Positions 1-7,882 of a stretch of DNA of 24,253 nucleotides are shown piece by piece; the first letter of the stretch is position 1; every line of letters starts with the position of its first letter. The notes below the pieces were generated by a model. The model searched no databases. It saw only the letters and a list, made by a program, of their open reading frames with translations, and was not told the DNA's origin. The DNA comes from UBA2277 sp035477615 (lineage in GTDB: Bacteria; Patescibacteriota; Microgenomatia; UBA1400; MFAQ01). The stretch covers positions 1 to 24,253 of the forward strand of contig DATIKJ010000014.1 in the NCBI GenBank assembly GCA_035477615.1. The letters are read 5' to 3'. Both the position numbers and the translations under genes were made by a program.

Positions 1-1913
1 CCCATGGCAATCCCGATGTCTGCCGCCATTAGTGCAGGAGCGTCGTTTACTCCATCTCCAGTCATAGCTACTATCCTGCCTGATTTTTGTAACACCCGCT
101 CAAGTTTGAGCTTTGCTGCAGGTGTCATTCTGGCAAAAACCGATGTTTGTGTTACTTTTTCCAAGACCTCTGCGTCACTTAGTTTTTCTATTTCACTGCC
201 CAGTACAACTGGCGCATGGCTTGATATACCCGCAAGTCCAATTTCAATGGCAATTGCCAAAGCAGTGTCTGGATGATCTCCTGTAGCCATGATTACTTTT
301 ATGCCTGCTTTTTGAGCAGTCTCAACGGCCGCTTTTGACTCAAGTCGTGGTGGATCGTATAAAGCTACGGCTCCTACAAAAATTGAATCATCTAAGCTCG
401 GAAGATTATTTATGTCGCCACTACTCAGTTTTTTGTAAGCTACTCCCACAACTCGCATACCTTTTTTCAAAAAATTCCCTTGTACTTGATCAAGAAATTT
501 TTGTTTTAGCTTATCTTTAAATGTTGTTTGCTTGCTACCTAAGTATGTTTTAGAGTCAGCAATAACTGACTCTAGGGCTCCAATAAAATATATGTATCTT
601 TCGTTATTGCTATCTACAATGCTTGCACGCAGGCGTTTACTTTGAATAAAGCCAAAATCTCTTACTTTTTTGCTCCTTGTCTCGAATCCTAATGATAGTG
701 GCAAATAAGCCATCGCCACTTCGGTAGGATCGCCAATCAGTTCTTCAGATTTGACCATTTTGTTTTTTGGGAAATATACATCATTACAAAGCAGTAAAAT
801 ATCAAGAAGTTTGTGTGATACGGATGTCTTCTTTTCGAATATCTGAGATTTGGAATATATCGTTTCATCACCGGGGAACAAACAGTAATTGGCCTCCATA
901 ATCCCTGTTGTCAAGGTCCCTGTTTTATCCGTAATAATAGTGTCCACCACAGACAGTGTTTCTGTTGCGGACAACTTTCTTACTAATGCATTGCGCTTTG
1001 CCATTCTGTTTGCAGAGAGTGCAGTCACCACAGTTAAGACAACAGGTAGTCCTTCGGGAATAGCAGAGATAAGGGCTGCTACTGTAAACGTAAGCATTTC
1101 TGTAAAATAGAAACCTCTTACAAAATATCCAATAATGAATGTTGCTATTGCTGTTACTGCCGCGACATAACCCATTCGAATCATCAGCTCTTTAATCTTG
1201 ATGCTGAAATGATCTGGCTTGGGTTTGATTGTGGTAATACTCTCGGCAATCTTTCCCAGTTGTGAAAAAAGTCCTGTCTCTGTAATTACAACCTCAGCAT
1301 GCCCTGCTGTTACTAACGTGCCCATATAGACCATGTTATTTCGTTCTGCTATGGTTGCAGACTCTGCTATCTGAGTACTGCTTTTTTTTATTGGGAGAGA
1401 TTCACCAGTCAACATGCTCTCGTTTATCTCAAAATAAGTCTCTTTGACGATACGGCCATCCGCAGGAACTCGATCACCAGCAGCCAAAATCACAATATCT
1501 CCCAAGACAACTTGACTTGACTTTATCTGTACAACTTGTCCATTTCGTCGTACCTTGGCGAGAGGAACCACCATTTCTTTTAATTTGGAAATAGCAGTTT
1601 CAGCCTTATACTCCTGTATAAATCCGACCACAATATTTATTAAAAGCAAAAACAGGATAACAATAGCGTCTGTGTAGTGTTGGATAACGACAGATATGAC
1701 TATGGTGAGGAAAAGAATGAAAGCCATCACATTTTTAAACTGACGTAATATGATTTCCAGAACACCAGCCCTGTTAGATTCAGGCAAAACGTTTTCACCA
1801 TACTGAATAAGTCTTTTTTCTGCTTCTTTTGTATCTAGTCCAGCTACTTGGGTCTGTAACTTTGAAACTACCTCATTGATTGTGTACGAATGGTATGATT
1901 TGTAATTGTTCAT
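1..1913 (-). CDS. P2-type cation-transporting ATPase, C-terminus outside window
   Basis: ATP-driven membrane cation pump, seen as its first 637 codons; the reading frame runs off the left edge. The N-terminal cation-ATPase domain (about residues 1-60) is followed by two membrane segments, the actuator motif TGES (catalytic Glu171), membrane segment 4 with IPEGLP, the phosphorylation motif DKTGTLT (Asp329) and the hinge motif TGDGVND near residue 620. IPEGLP and the N-terminal domain point to the P2 group (Ca2+, Na+/K+-like) rather than heavy-metal P1B pumps; no CPC motif or metal-binding domain is present. The ion cannot be assigned because segments 5-10 are missing. Oddity: the nucleotide-binding motif KGAPE reads IGALE at about residues 443-447, losing the usual lysine. 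The 104-base gap upstream holds no clear promoter or Shine-Dalgarno site. The family call is secure, the substrate is not. Confidence 0.95.
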   Translation of the reverse strand, partial: MNNYKSYHSYTINEVVSKLQTQVAGLDTKEAEKRLIQYGENVLPESNRAGVLEIILRQFKNVMAFILFLTIVISVVIQHYTDAIVILFLLLINIVVGFIQEYKAETAISKLKEMVVPLAKVRRNGQVVQIKSSQVVLGDIVILAAGDRVPADGRIVKETYFEINESMLTGESLPIKKSSTQIAESATIAERNNMVYMGTLVTAGHAEVVITETGLFSQLGKIAESITTIKPKPDHFSIKIKELMIRMGYVAAVTAIATFIIGYFVRGFYFTEMLTFTVAALISAIPEGLPVVLTVVTALSANRMAKRNALVRKLSATETLSVVDTIITDKTGTLTTGIMEANYCLFPGDETIYSKSQIFEKKTSVSHKLLDILLLCNDVYFPKNKMVKSEELIGDPTEVAMAYLPLSLGFETRSKKVRDFGFIQSKRLRASIVDSNNERYIYFIGALESVIADSKTYLGSKQTTFKDKLKQKFLDQVQGNFLKKGMRVVGVAYKKLSSGDINNLPSLDDSIFVGAVALYDPPRLESKAAVETAQKAGIKVIMATGDHPDTALAIAIEIGLAGISSHAPVVLGSEIEKLSDAEVLEKVTQTSVFARMTPAAKLKLERVLQKSGRIVAMTGDGVNDAPALMAADIGIAM

Positions 1914-2017
1914 GGCGCTTATTTTCTATGATAACAAAACGTCAGTTAATTGTTGGTTCCTACAATAACAATATTGTGATTCGAAAATAATTTTTGAAAC
2001 TTGTCCTTGTGGATTTA

Positions 2018-2584
2018 CTAAATCTTGTACTCAAAATATTGGTCGTAGGGAATTGTCCAGGAACAGGTTTCTTCAATTGTCGACTTTTCCATTATCTTTC
2101 TAAAAAGGCGAATTGAGTTGCCATGAGCTGAAATGGCAATCCCAAAATTTAATTGTGAATATTTATTCTTCAGATCAATAATGAAGTCTTTAACTCTTTC
2201 TTCGACCATCTCAAAATTTTCTCCGTTTGGTGGAGTATCGTAGAAATCACGATGCCATTTATCGTATTGCTCCTTACCGTAGTCATTAATCACTTCTTGA
2301 TGACTAAGACCGGATAAGTCGCCATATGACCTTTCAATCATTCGATCATCGGTAATAATCTTTTGACACTCGGAGTGTAGCCTTAGTACCTCAGCTAAAG
2401 TATCTTGCGATCTTGAGAGCCTGGTCTGGTAAGCATAGTCTATCCGTTTATCTTTTAGAAGAGATGCAATTCCTTGAGCTTGTTTTATTCCTAAAGAAGT
2501 TAATTTTGAGTCTTTCCAGCCAGTAAATATTTTGTCTCTGTTGAATTCTGTTTGTCCGTGACGGAAAAGATATATTGTTGCCAT
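2018..2584 (-). CDS. Histidine phosphatase, 2,3-bisphosphoglycerate-dependent phosphoglycerate mutase-like
   Basis: Histidine phosphatase superfamily protein of 188 residues. The RHG motif at residues 8-10 supplies the phospho-accepting His9; Arg58, Glu84 and His154 (in SAHGNS) complete the expected pocket. The stretch FTGWKDSKLT after the RHG motif and ERSYGDLSGL around Glu84 resemble dPGM (gpmA), which interconverts 2- and 3-phosphoglycerate in glycolysis, more than generic CobC/YhfR-type phosphatases. It is clearly shorter than the usual 228-250 residues: the insert that dPGM carries before the second catalytic His is reduced, so another phosphatase activity remains possible. It lies 36 bases after the thioredoxin/CcdA gene in the same direction and may be the last gene of that transcript. 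A weak AAGGA precedes the ATG. Confidence 0.8.
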   Translation of the reverse strand: MATIYLFRHGQTEFNRDKIFTGWKDSKLTSLGIKQAQGIASLLKDKRIDYAYQTRLSRSQDTLAEVLRLHSECQKIITDDRMIERSYGDLSGLSHQEVINDYGKEQYDKWHRDFYDTPPNGENFEMVEERVKDFIIDLKNKYSQLNFGIAISAHGNSIRLFRKIMEKSTIEETCSWTIPYDQYFEYKI

Positions 2585-2620
2585 TTATCCTTTTATTTTA
2601 GCAACAAAAATTAATGATTA

Positions 2621-3802
2621 TTAACCAAAAAGTAACCATTCTGGTTTAAATATTAATAGGAATCCAATTATTAGCATCAAGACTCCACCGACAAGATGGG
2701 ACAGGCGAGAGTATTTACTTTGTATTCCTGTAATTCGGAGTGTGATCATGGCTGTAACAAAGATAAAGAGATCGTCGATCATGAAGATAAGAATGTACAA
2801 AAATAGATAAAGATAATAATGCAGTGGGGGTAAATTGTAGTTACTTAATAACTGAGTATAAATTGCAGGAAGGCCGGCAGAACAAACCAACTCCACCAAA
2901 TTAACTGCAAAAGCTAACAGAATAATTCCTCCCAAAGCGATAAATATTTGTTTTTTCTGTGTGATTGATTTTAATTTTTCGAATATTTTTTGTCTTTTAG
3001 AGTCTCCCATCACCTGACAACCTCCTGCTTTGTTGGTGAAGTAGTCCTTGAGATAGTAACTTCCTGAACCCAAGGCAAGGAGACCAATGATTAGCCTTAT
3101 CCAGATTACTAAACCGAGGAACAAAAAGAGATTAAGCCAGGCAGAAAGAAACAAGAAGTAGGCAATAGCCGAAACAATAATAAAGGTTGTTCCTAGTAAC
3201 CACATTCTTTTCCGATCTTTCATTCCCAGCAGTAGGCTGATCAAGAAAAGAAGAGTCCACATAGCACAAGGATTAAAACCGTCTACCATTGCTATCGCTA
3301 CAGTAATGAGAGGTAGAGATATCTTTTTGACTTCTAAATTTCCAAAAATTGGAATACTTATTATCTCTGGAGCTTTATCTGATTTTTTGTTATCTTGAAA
3401 GTTGTTGTTAACATCTTTTTCTTCTAGTAAGTCTAGTGAACCGTTATTAATTGCTGATTTTATTGAGTCTTCTATCTCTTTTCCGGTAACATCATCGTTG
3501 TAGTAACCAGTAAAATACTTTGTGCCGATTACAGTAAAAGGAACTCCCCTAATCTCTGTATTTAACCTAGTACCAACCTTTTGAAGGAGATCACGGTTAC
3601 TTTGACTATTTGTAATTTCATAGTCTTTAATTGTCAGTTCTGGATATTTTTCTTCTAAAGTGTCAAGGAAAATTTTTTCCTTGGCACAGTGAGGACAGCC
3701 AGCCCCCCAGAAAAAATAGAGGTTAACATCACTCGCTAAGATTGGTTTGACAGAAGTCAAAAACAATAAAGTAGATAAAAGGAGTAGAAGAAACTTTCTC
3801 AT
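2621..3802 (-). CDS. Exported thioredoxin-like domain fused to CcdA/DsbD-type transmembrane electron carrier
   Basis: A 393-residue two-part protein. Residues 1-23 are a signal peptide or anchor, followed by a thioredoxin-fold domain with CPHC at 36-39 and the cis-proline region GVPF near residue 88. From about residue 160 come at least six membrane segments with Cys179 (in FNPCAMW) and Cys307 (in ELVCSAG). This paired-cysteine layout is that of CcdA and the beta domain of DsbD, which move electrons from cytoplasmic thioredoxin across the membrane. The outer CPHC domain would then reduce or exchange disulfides outside the cell (inference). Cys262 lies in a loop. Its ATG directly follows the stop of the cytoplasmic thioredoxin gene, the natural electron donor. 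The domain assignment is confident; the client proteins are unknown. Confidence 0.85.
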   Translation of the reverse strand: MRKFLLLLLSTLLFLTSVKPILASDVNLYFFWGAGCPHCAKEKIFLDTLEEKYPELTIKDYEITNSQSNRDLLQKVGTRLNTEIRGVPFTVIGTKYFTGYYNDDVTGKEIEDSIKSAINNGSLDLLEEKDVNNNFQDNKKSDKAPEIISIPIFGNLEVKKISLPLITVAIAMVDGFNPCAMWTLLFLISLLLGMKDRKRMWLLGTTFIIVSAIAYFLFLSAWLNLFLFLGLVIWIRLIIGLLALGSGSYYLKDYFTNKAGGCQVMGDSKRQKIFEKLKSITQKKQIFIALGGIILLAFAVNLVELVCSAGLPAIYTQLLSNYNLPPLHYYLYLFLYILIFMIDDLFIFVTAMITLRITGIQSKYSRLSHLVGGVLMLIIGFLLIFKPEWLLFG

Positions 3803-4075
3803 TTATTTGTCTTTGTTTTCTTTAATTAACTGAACTAACTTTTCCTTTTCGATCTCACCTGTGAGTCTTTGGATTTCTTTGCCTTGATTATCCTCAAAAA
3901 TAAATACTGGTAAGACACCACTATCAATTTTATATTTTTCAATAGTTTCTTTGTCTGTGTCAAAATCGTAGTACTCAGTGATTAACTCAGGATTTTCCTT
4001 TTCGATCTCTTGCCAACGGGGTTTCATGACAAGACAACCATTACACCAAACTGCTCCAATTTTGATTACTTTCAT
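3803..4075 (-). CDS. Small thioredoxin-like protein (WCNGC)
   Basis: Cytoplasmic thioredoxin-fold protein of about 90 residues. The redox motif WCNGC follows the first beta strand (VIKIGAVWC), and VLPVF gives the cis-proline. I chose the ATG at 4075, one base after the stop of the YibE/F gene, because the thioredoxin fold begins immediately after it; ATGs at 4090 and 4114 overlap the upstream gene and add 5 or 13 residues without fold. No Shine-Dalgarno is visible at any of the three, so translation is probably coupled to the upstream gene. Lying between YibE/F and the CcdA-type carrier, it is a good candidate for the cytoplasmic donor of reducing equivalents to that carrier (inference from context). 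Confidence 0.8.
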   Translation of the reverse strand: MKVIKIGAVWCNGCLVMKPRWQEIEKENPELITEYYDFDTDKETIEKYKIDSGVLPVFIFEDNQGKEIQRLTGEIEKEKLVQLIKENKDK

Positions 4076-4076
4076 T

Positions 4077-5237
4077 TTATTTTTTAACATGATTATTAAT
4101 AGAGTATGAGGCAATAAATGTAGTTATTGGTACTGCTAAAACAAGACCGATACTACCTACTAATGTCCTGACCACTTCATCGGCAATGATTTCGTAATTA
4201 ATTAATTCTGAGAACGGCCTTGGATTATCTACAAACAATAGAAGTAAGGGAAGAGCTGCTCCTGTATAAACCAGTATTAGTGTGTTTACCATGGAAGCAA
4301 TATGGTCTTTCCCTACAGACATGGCCTTGAGATAAAGATCTTTTGATTTTAATTGAGGATTGGCAATTTTAAGTTCTTGAACAATGGCTGATTGGGAAAC
4401 AGTAATATCATCGAGTACTCCTAGAACACCAATAATCATACCGGCAAGAAGAAGACCTTTGATATTTATTGTTCCACCCTTGAAAACATTTAAAAAACCA
4501 GCTTCCTCAGAGGCAAACCCTGTGAGTTTTGCTGCCTCTACAAATAGTGTAGCTAAAATCCCTGTAATGATAAGAGATACAAGAGTGCCTAGAATAGCAA
4601 CAAGAGTTTTTCTGTTGAAACCATGCGATAAAAAGAAGGTAACAGGAATTATTACAAGAGAGCCAAGAATAGCAATGGTGACAGGATCACTTCCACTGTA
4701 GATACCGGGAAGTATAAATTTTAGAATCACCAGAAAAGAGATGCCCATACCCAAAATTGAATTCAGTCCTTTCCATTTACCAATGGCAATTGTAACGACA
4801 ACAAACAAAAGGAATAATACTAATAGAGGTGTACGTCGAACATAGTCTGAGATGAGATATGTTTCACCCCCAGTGGAGTCTTTGGCATAGGCAATAATTA
4901 CTTTATCTCCAACTTTATATAAGGTGTTACTTGTTTGGTATGCGTCTCCACTTTCGAGATTTATGATCTTGTCCTTTTGAGAACCTTTGGTAATTTTTAT
5001 TTCTAGTTGTTGGTATAACTGTTCTTTGGCATCATCGGAGGGAGTTATTCTTCTTTGACCTGTAAGTTTGATGATTTTTCCTTCGAGAGTTTCTTCTTGG
5101 TAATCTGTTACTTTATTCTGATCACTTGATATTAAATTAGATTCGTCTGTTGCTGTCTCGGCAAATACAGTGGGGTGTACATAAAACGAGAATATAAACA
5201 AACCGATAAAAAATATAGAAACGATAGTTTTTTTCAT
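4077..5237 (-). CDS. YibE/F family membrane protein
   Basis: A 386-residue polytopic membrane protein of the YibE/F family (PF07907), whose molecular function is not established. A signal peptide or anchor (residues 1-26) precedes a small beta-rich, OB-like extracytoplasmic segment (about 50-130) and then roughly seven to eight membrane spans from residue 132 to the end. The order of RRTPLL, a long first helix, GKWKGLN and the helix containing ILPGIY is typical of the family. The length agrees with family members (about 350-400). It sits in an operon three bases after a DUF134 regulator and one base before a thioredoxin. This context hints at a transport role linked to thiol redox state, but no substrate can be named from sequence. 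Confidence 0.85.
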   Translation of the reverse strand: MKKTIVSIFFIGLFIFSFYVHPTVFAETATDESNLISSDQNKVTDYQEETLEGKIIKLTGQRRITPSDDAKEQLYQQLEIKITKGSQKDKIINLESGDAYQTSNTLYKVGDKVIIAYAKDSTGGETYLISDYVRRTPLLVLFLLFVVVTIAIGKWKGLNSILGMGISFLVILKFILPGIYSGSDPVTIAILGSLVIIPVTFFLSHGFNRKTLVAILGTLVSLIITGILATLFVEAAKLTGFASEEAGFLNVFKGGTINIKGLLLAGMIIGVLGVLDDITVSQSAIVQELKIANPQLKSKDLYLKAMSVGKDHIASMVNTLILVYTGAALPLLLLFVDNPRPFSELINYEIIADEVVRTLVGSIGLVLAVPITTFIASYSINNHVKK

Positions 5238-5240
5238 ATA

Positions 5241-5519
5241 TTATGACTGTTCAATCCTTATGGCTTTCCCATTTATCAAAGCGTCTGCAATTTTTTGATT
5301 GGCACTATCTAGTATTCTAGCGAAAGTTGGCTGAGAAATCTTCATCTTTTCGGCGGCAATTGTTTGCGAAATATGATCCACTTCATATAACCTAATGGCT
5401 TCAATCTCGTCAGAACCCAAATTCACTTCTTCTAGTAAACGAAGAGGGGTTCCTTGAGGTTTAAAATAAGAAACTTTCGGACTAAACCGAATACATCGGG
5501 GAATTTTTCGTCTTGTCAT
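5241..5519 (-). CDS. DUF134 family helix-turn-helix protein
   Basis: A 92-residue protein matching the DUF134 family, small putative DNA-binding proteins common in anaerobes. The conserved start RRKIPRCI is followed by a sigma-70 region 4-like helix-turn-helix: DEIEAIRLYE, then a segment rich in Ala/Glu/Lys and the recognition-like segment ISQPTFARIL (about residues 40-75). It lies six bases after the DUF5320 gene and three bases before the YibE/F gene, so it is probably a local regulator of this operon. The inverted repeat at 5743-5766 over the operon promoter would be a natural target (inference). No Shine-Dalgarno is visible before the ATG. Confidence 0.85.
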   Translation of the reverse strand: MTRRKIPRCIRFSPKVSYFKPQGTPLRLLEEVNLGSDEIEAIRLYEVDHISQTIAAEKMKISQPTFARILDSANQKIADALINGKAIRIEQS

Positions 5520-5525
5520 GCAGAT

Positions 5526-5729
5526 TTATTTCTTTTTGTCGCTTGTAGCTGGTTTTTTAGCTATTATTTGACGTCCTAAGCCACGACCTAAGCCTAGTCC
5601 GAGCCCGTTGCCTCTTCTACCACGGCCACGGCCAATATTGGCAGTTGAAGTACCTTGATTACACTGACCTAAACCTCTACCTGTTTTTGTTCCTTCTCCT
5701 CTGGGGCCTGTTTTGTCTAAATTTGGCAT
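5526..5729 (-). CDS. DUF5320-like Gly/Arg-rich small protein
   Basis: A 67-residue, very glycine- and arginine-rich basic protein. The N-terminus, MPNLDKTGPRGEG followed by TGRGLGQC, matches the DUF5320 pattern MPxxDxxGPxGxGxxTGRxxGxC. DUF5320 proteins are often encoded beside DUF134 regulators and iron-sulfur or NifX-type proteins; their function is unknown. The low-complexity middle (repeated GLGRG/GRGR) and lysine-rich end suggest a disordered or nucleic-acid-contacting tail. First gene of the five-gene operon running to 2621. Its ATG has no Shine-Dalgarno. Confidence 0.8.
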   Translation of the reverse strand: MPNLDKTGPRGEGTKTGRGLGQCNQGTSTANIGRGRGRRGNGLGLGLGRGLGRQIIAKKPATSDKKK

Positions 5730-5742
5730 TTTTTTGATAATT

Positions 5743-5766
5743 TATAATGGATACCTATTCATTATA
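5743..5766 (-). promoter_or_regulatory. Candidate promoter and operator of the DUF5320-DUF134 operon
   Basis: A perfect inverted repeat, TATAATG (5743-5749) and CATTATA (5760-5766), with a 10-base centre. On the minus strand the distal arm reads TATAAT, a consensus -10 hexamer that would start transcription near 5754 and leave a leader of about 25 bases before the ATG at 5729. No good -35 is seen at 17 bases; TATTGC lies 16 bases upstream. Symmetric sequence overlapping a -10 suits an autorepressor site, and DUF134 is the obvious candidate. The arms are AT-rich, so chance symmetry is possible. Confidence 0.45.
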
Positions 5767-5813
5767 TCATAGAAATGTTTGGGCAATACTATACAAAAAT
5801 GACACAATAAATA

Positions 5814-5849
5814 TTGTATGTAATTGAAGATTGTATTATTATTAGGGTA
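5814..5849 (+). promoter_or_regulatory. Promoter giving a leaderless start at 5849
   Basis: TTGTAT (5814-5819), a 17-base spacer, then TATTAT (5837-5842). Counting seven bases from the end of the -10 puts +1 on the A of the ATG at 5849, so the mRNA would have no leader. Confidence 0.6.
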
Positions 5850-6070
5850 TGAAAAAAGAAGATGCTGAGTGTTGCTTTGAAAAAACAATCGTTAAAAATC
5901 ATCATTGTGGTGGTGGAAGTGGTGCGATCTATGGCTTGGGTGTGGTGGGAGCTCTATTTTATTTTTTACAAGGAGCGACTACCTTTGTTTCTATTGTAAT
6001 GGGAATCGGTAAGGCATTTTTCTGGCCTGCATTATTGATGTTTAAACTGCTGTCGTATTTGCAGATGTAG
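5849..6070 (+). CDS. Small membrane protein with Cys/His-rich N-terminus
   Basis: A 73-residue protein of unknown function. The N-terminus carries a CC pair (residues 8-9) and HHC (18-20), followed by a glycine-rich turn and the segment GAIYGLGVVGALFYF; a second hydrophobic stretch near the C-terminus includes FFWPALLMFKLL. Two membrane segments are likely. From memory, similar short proteins with a GAxYGLGxxGALxYxxQ core are widespread in Patescibacteria and remain hypothetical. The CC and HHC clusters could bind a metal, but nothing proves it. Divergent from the DUF5320 operon, and preceded by a promoter that predicts a leaderless mRNA. Confidence 0.75.
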   Translation: MKKEDAECCFEKTIVKNHHCGGGSGAIYGLGVVGALFYFLQGATTFVSIVMGIGKAFFWPALLMFKLLSYLQM

Positions 6071-6097
6071 TTTGTTCCCCTAAAACTTTTTTTTGGT

Positions 6098-6113
6098 TGA
6101 TATAATGCCGATA
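6098..6113 (+). promoter_or_regulatory. Extended -10 promoter, leaderless start at 6113
   Basis: TGATATAAT at 6098-6106 is an extended -10 element (TGN plus consensus TATAAT). The predicted +1 is 6113, the A of the ATG of the methyltransferase-like gene. There is no -35 match at normal spacing, as usual for extended -10 promoters. Confidence 0.65.
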
Positions 6114-6724
6114 TGGAATTGGGCAAAGAAGTGTATTTTGATAACGTAATTCCTCATGATGTCTCTTTGATGATTGAGAAGGAAGTGGAAAAACTGGTCT
6201 CTTCGTATAGAGATGAAGATCCATGGACAGCCGAGTTGGATGCAGTGATGGAAAGTCAGTATAAAAAGGAACAGTATTTATTACTTAATTGGCTGAATCA
6301 AATATATACTCCTGATAGAGTACTTTATGCCGGATCTGGATCCGATATATTACCCAAGTTTGTTTTTGGTGAAGAAAAAGTAGTACATGTAAGTATTGAA
6401 AATTATCTAGGTTGGACAATCAAGTATTTCCCGGAGCTTGGAAGCGATATGATGGTGGTTGCTGATAATAATAATCTGCCTTTTCCCAATCAGTATTTTG
6501 ATCTCGTCGTTTTTTTTGGTTTGTCGACAGATTCGACAAAACAACAAATTATTGAGGCCACAAAAGTACTTAAGGAAAATGGATTATTAGTGATGGACAA
6601 TATTGTGGCAGACGGTTTAGATTTTAAAGAAGTGTTACAGCATTTTCAACGAGTTTTTCCATCTTATCAATCTGTAGATCGTTCATTTGAGGAGCTGGAA
6701 TTCTTTACTTTTTTAAAGTGTTAA
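6113..6724 (+). CDS. Class I SAM-dependent methyltransferase-like protein
   Basis: A 203-residue protein with the outline of a class I methyltransferase. After a helical N-terminal part (about 1-68), VLYAGSGSDILP (about 70-81) fits motif I, the SAM-binding glycine loop; VVADNNNLPFPNQYFDLV (about 115-132) fits the segment that reads the adenine (D/N-x-x-x-LPF) and leads into motif IV, and a strand GLLVMDN follows. The loop is less canonical than DxGxGxG: the acidic residue after the first strand is Tyr, so cofactor binding should be tested rather than assumed. The substrate is unknown. The transglycosylase-like gene starts 10 bases downstream and may be co-transcribed. Confidence 0.65.
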   Translation: MELGKEVYFDNVIPHDVSLMIEKEVEKLVSSYRDEDPWTAELDAVMESQYKKEQYLLLNWLNQIYTPDRVLYAGSGSDILPKFVFGEEKVVHVSIENYLGWTIKYFPELGSDMMVVADNNNLPFPNQYFDLVVFFGLSTDSTKQQIIEATKVLKENGLLVMDNIVADGLDFKEVLQHFQRVFPSYQSVDRSFEELEFFTFLKC

Positions 6725-6734
6725 AATTTGACGA

Positions 6735-7325
6735 ATGAAAGGAAAGTATTTACTATTGGTAACAATGGTCATCTTTGTGGCTGTTTGGCTGATATCAATA
6801 AAAGTGGCAAATAATAAGAAGGGGCAGGAACTGATCAGCCCGACTGTGACTATTACTCCAACTTCAGTACCAATAGCGTCCTCAAGTGCGGCAAATGTTT
6901 TTTTTGATGCTAGCATGTCGGCTATCCTGGCAACATCGAGTACATTATTGGCAACAACTGCAAGTGAAATTCTGTCTAGTAAACCAAAACCAACGCCAAC
7001 AACAGTAATGCCTACACCTACCCCTACTCCTGAGACATCTGAGGCAGTTAATGGTTTTATTGAAAGATTTGCGGCTCAGTTTGGTGTGGATAAAAATGTA
7101 CTGAGGCATATTGCCTTGTGTGAATCGGGATTTAACTCTAGGGCAACCAATGGACCATATGCAGGCTTATATCAATTTGGATCTGTAACTTGGCAAAATA
7201 TTAGAAAAGAAATTGGGGAGGACACTAACCCTGATCTAAGATATTCGGCTAAAGATGCAGTACAGACAGCGGCTTATGCTGTGTCCAAAGGAAGGGGTGG
7301 TATGTGGCCGAACTGCTTTCCGTAA
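6735..7325 (+). CDS. Membrane-anchored lytic transglycosylase / Rpf-like protein
   Basis: A 196-residue secreted or anchored peptidoglycan-cleaving candidate. Residues 5-23 form a signal anchor; a Ser/Thr/Pro-rich linker, including a PTPTPTP run, follows to about residue 100, and a lysozyme-like domain fills the C-terminus. Glu130 in LCESGFNSRA is the expected catalytic glutamate; GPYAGLYQFGSVTW is the characteristic substrate-cleft motif, and the domain ends in GGMWPNC. Cys129 and Cys194 could form a disulfide, as in resuscitation-promoting factors. It would act on cell-wall glycan outside the membrane. A TAAAAT at 6722-6727 could give a second, nearly leaderless promoter; otherwise the gene depends on the upstream transcript. 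Confidence 0.8.
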   Translation: MKGKYLLLVTMVIFVAVWLISIKVANNKKGQELISPTVTITPTSVPIASSSAANVFFDASMSAILATSSTLLATTASEILSSKPKPTPTTVMPTPTPTPETSEAVNGFIERFAAQFGVDKNVLRHIALCESGFNSRATNGPYAGLYQFGSVTWQNIRKEIGEDTNPDLRYSAKDAVQTAAYAVSKGRGGMWPNCFP

Positions 7326-7405
7326 ATTAATTTTGTAAGATATGAGATGACTTTTCGAAAGAAAGTATATCTGACTCAGTCTTTGTGGAGTGAGAAACTG
7401 TCAAA

Positions 7406-7882
7406 CTAAAACAAACCCTTTTTCTTGAGAACACCAATATCGTCCTGAAGATTAGCTAGACGTTTTTCGATATCTTTAAGTGCTTTGACAACATCATCTC
7501 CTTCTTGTTCGTCTTCATTAAAATCGTCAGATATACCTTTGACGTTTTCTTCAAGACTATCAACATCTTCTTGAATATCGCCAATATCTTCCCCAAGATC
7601 TTCGACATCTTCCTGGATATCATCAATGTCCTTTTCAACGCTTTCAAGGCTTTGAGTTGTTCTGTTAACAGTCATTTGAATAAAGATGGCAAGATAAATA
7701 GCTTCTAAAGAAACAGCAGTAGTTAAAATTAAGAGAACTGTATCGACTGCAACTCCAAAAAGAATGAGAAAAAAAATGCCAACAAAAAAGATAGTATGAA
7801 TTAGTATCGACTTGGTGGTGCCAATCCAAAAGGTAAGTTTTTTAGATGCTTTGTCGAGAGTGGTGATTTTCTTTTTGGGCAT
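7406..7882 (-). CDS. DUF1003-like membrane protein with acidic coiled coil
   Basis: A 158-residue protein with two membrane helices (about residues 25-45 and 48-71). The second carries SLEAIYLAIFIQMTVNR, close to the SLxAxxxAxxIxMxQNR signature of DUF1003. A strongly acidic heptad-repeat coiled coil follows (about 77-115, with DIQEDV occurring twice), then a second charged helix. DUF1003 function is unknown; the predicted shape is a membrane hairpin with a cytoplasmic oligomerising rod. It lies after nadR in the same direction with a 45-base gap that contains a perfect inverted repeat reaching the start codon. Nothing ties it to NAD metabolism except position. Confidence 0.65.
   Translation of the reverse strand: MPKKKITTLDKASKKLTFWIGTTKSILIHTIFFVGIFFLILFGVAVDTVLLILTTAVSLEAIYLAIFIQMTVNRTTQSLESVEKDIDDIQEDVEDLGEDIGDIQEDVDSLEENVKGISDDFNEDEQEGDDVVKALKDIEKRLANLQDDIGVLKKKGLF

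Noticed and set aside
4..276. Plus-strand ORF of 90 codons at the left edge
   Set aside because: It is the antisense of the P-type ATPase hinge region, where TGDGVND reads cleanly on the minus strand. The plus-strand ORF at 889-1110 is rejected for the same reason.
7525..7640. DNA tandem repeat
   Set aside because: The 21-base periodicity is the heptad code of the acidic coiled coil in the DUF1003-like protein, not a separate repeat element.
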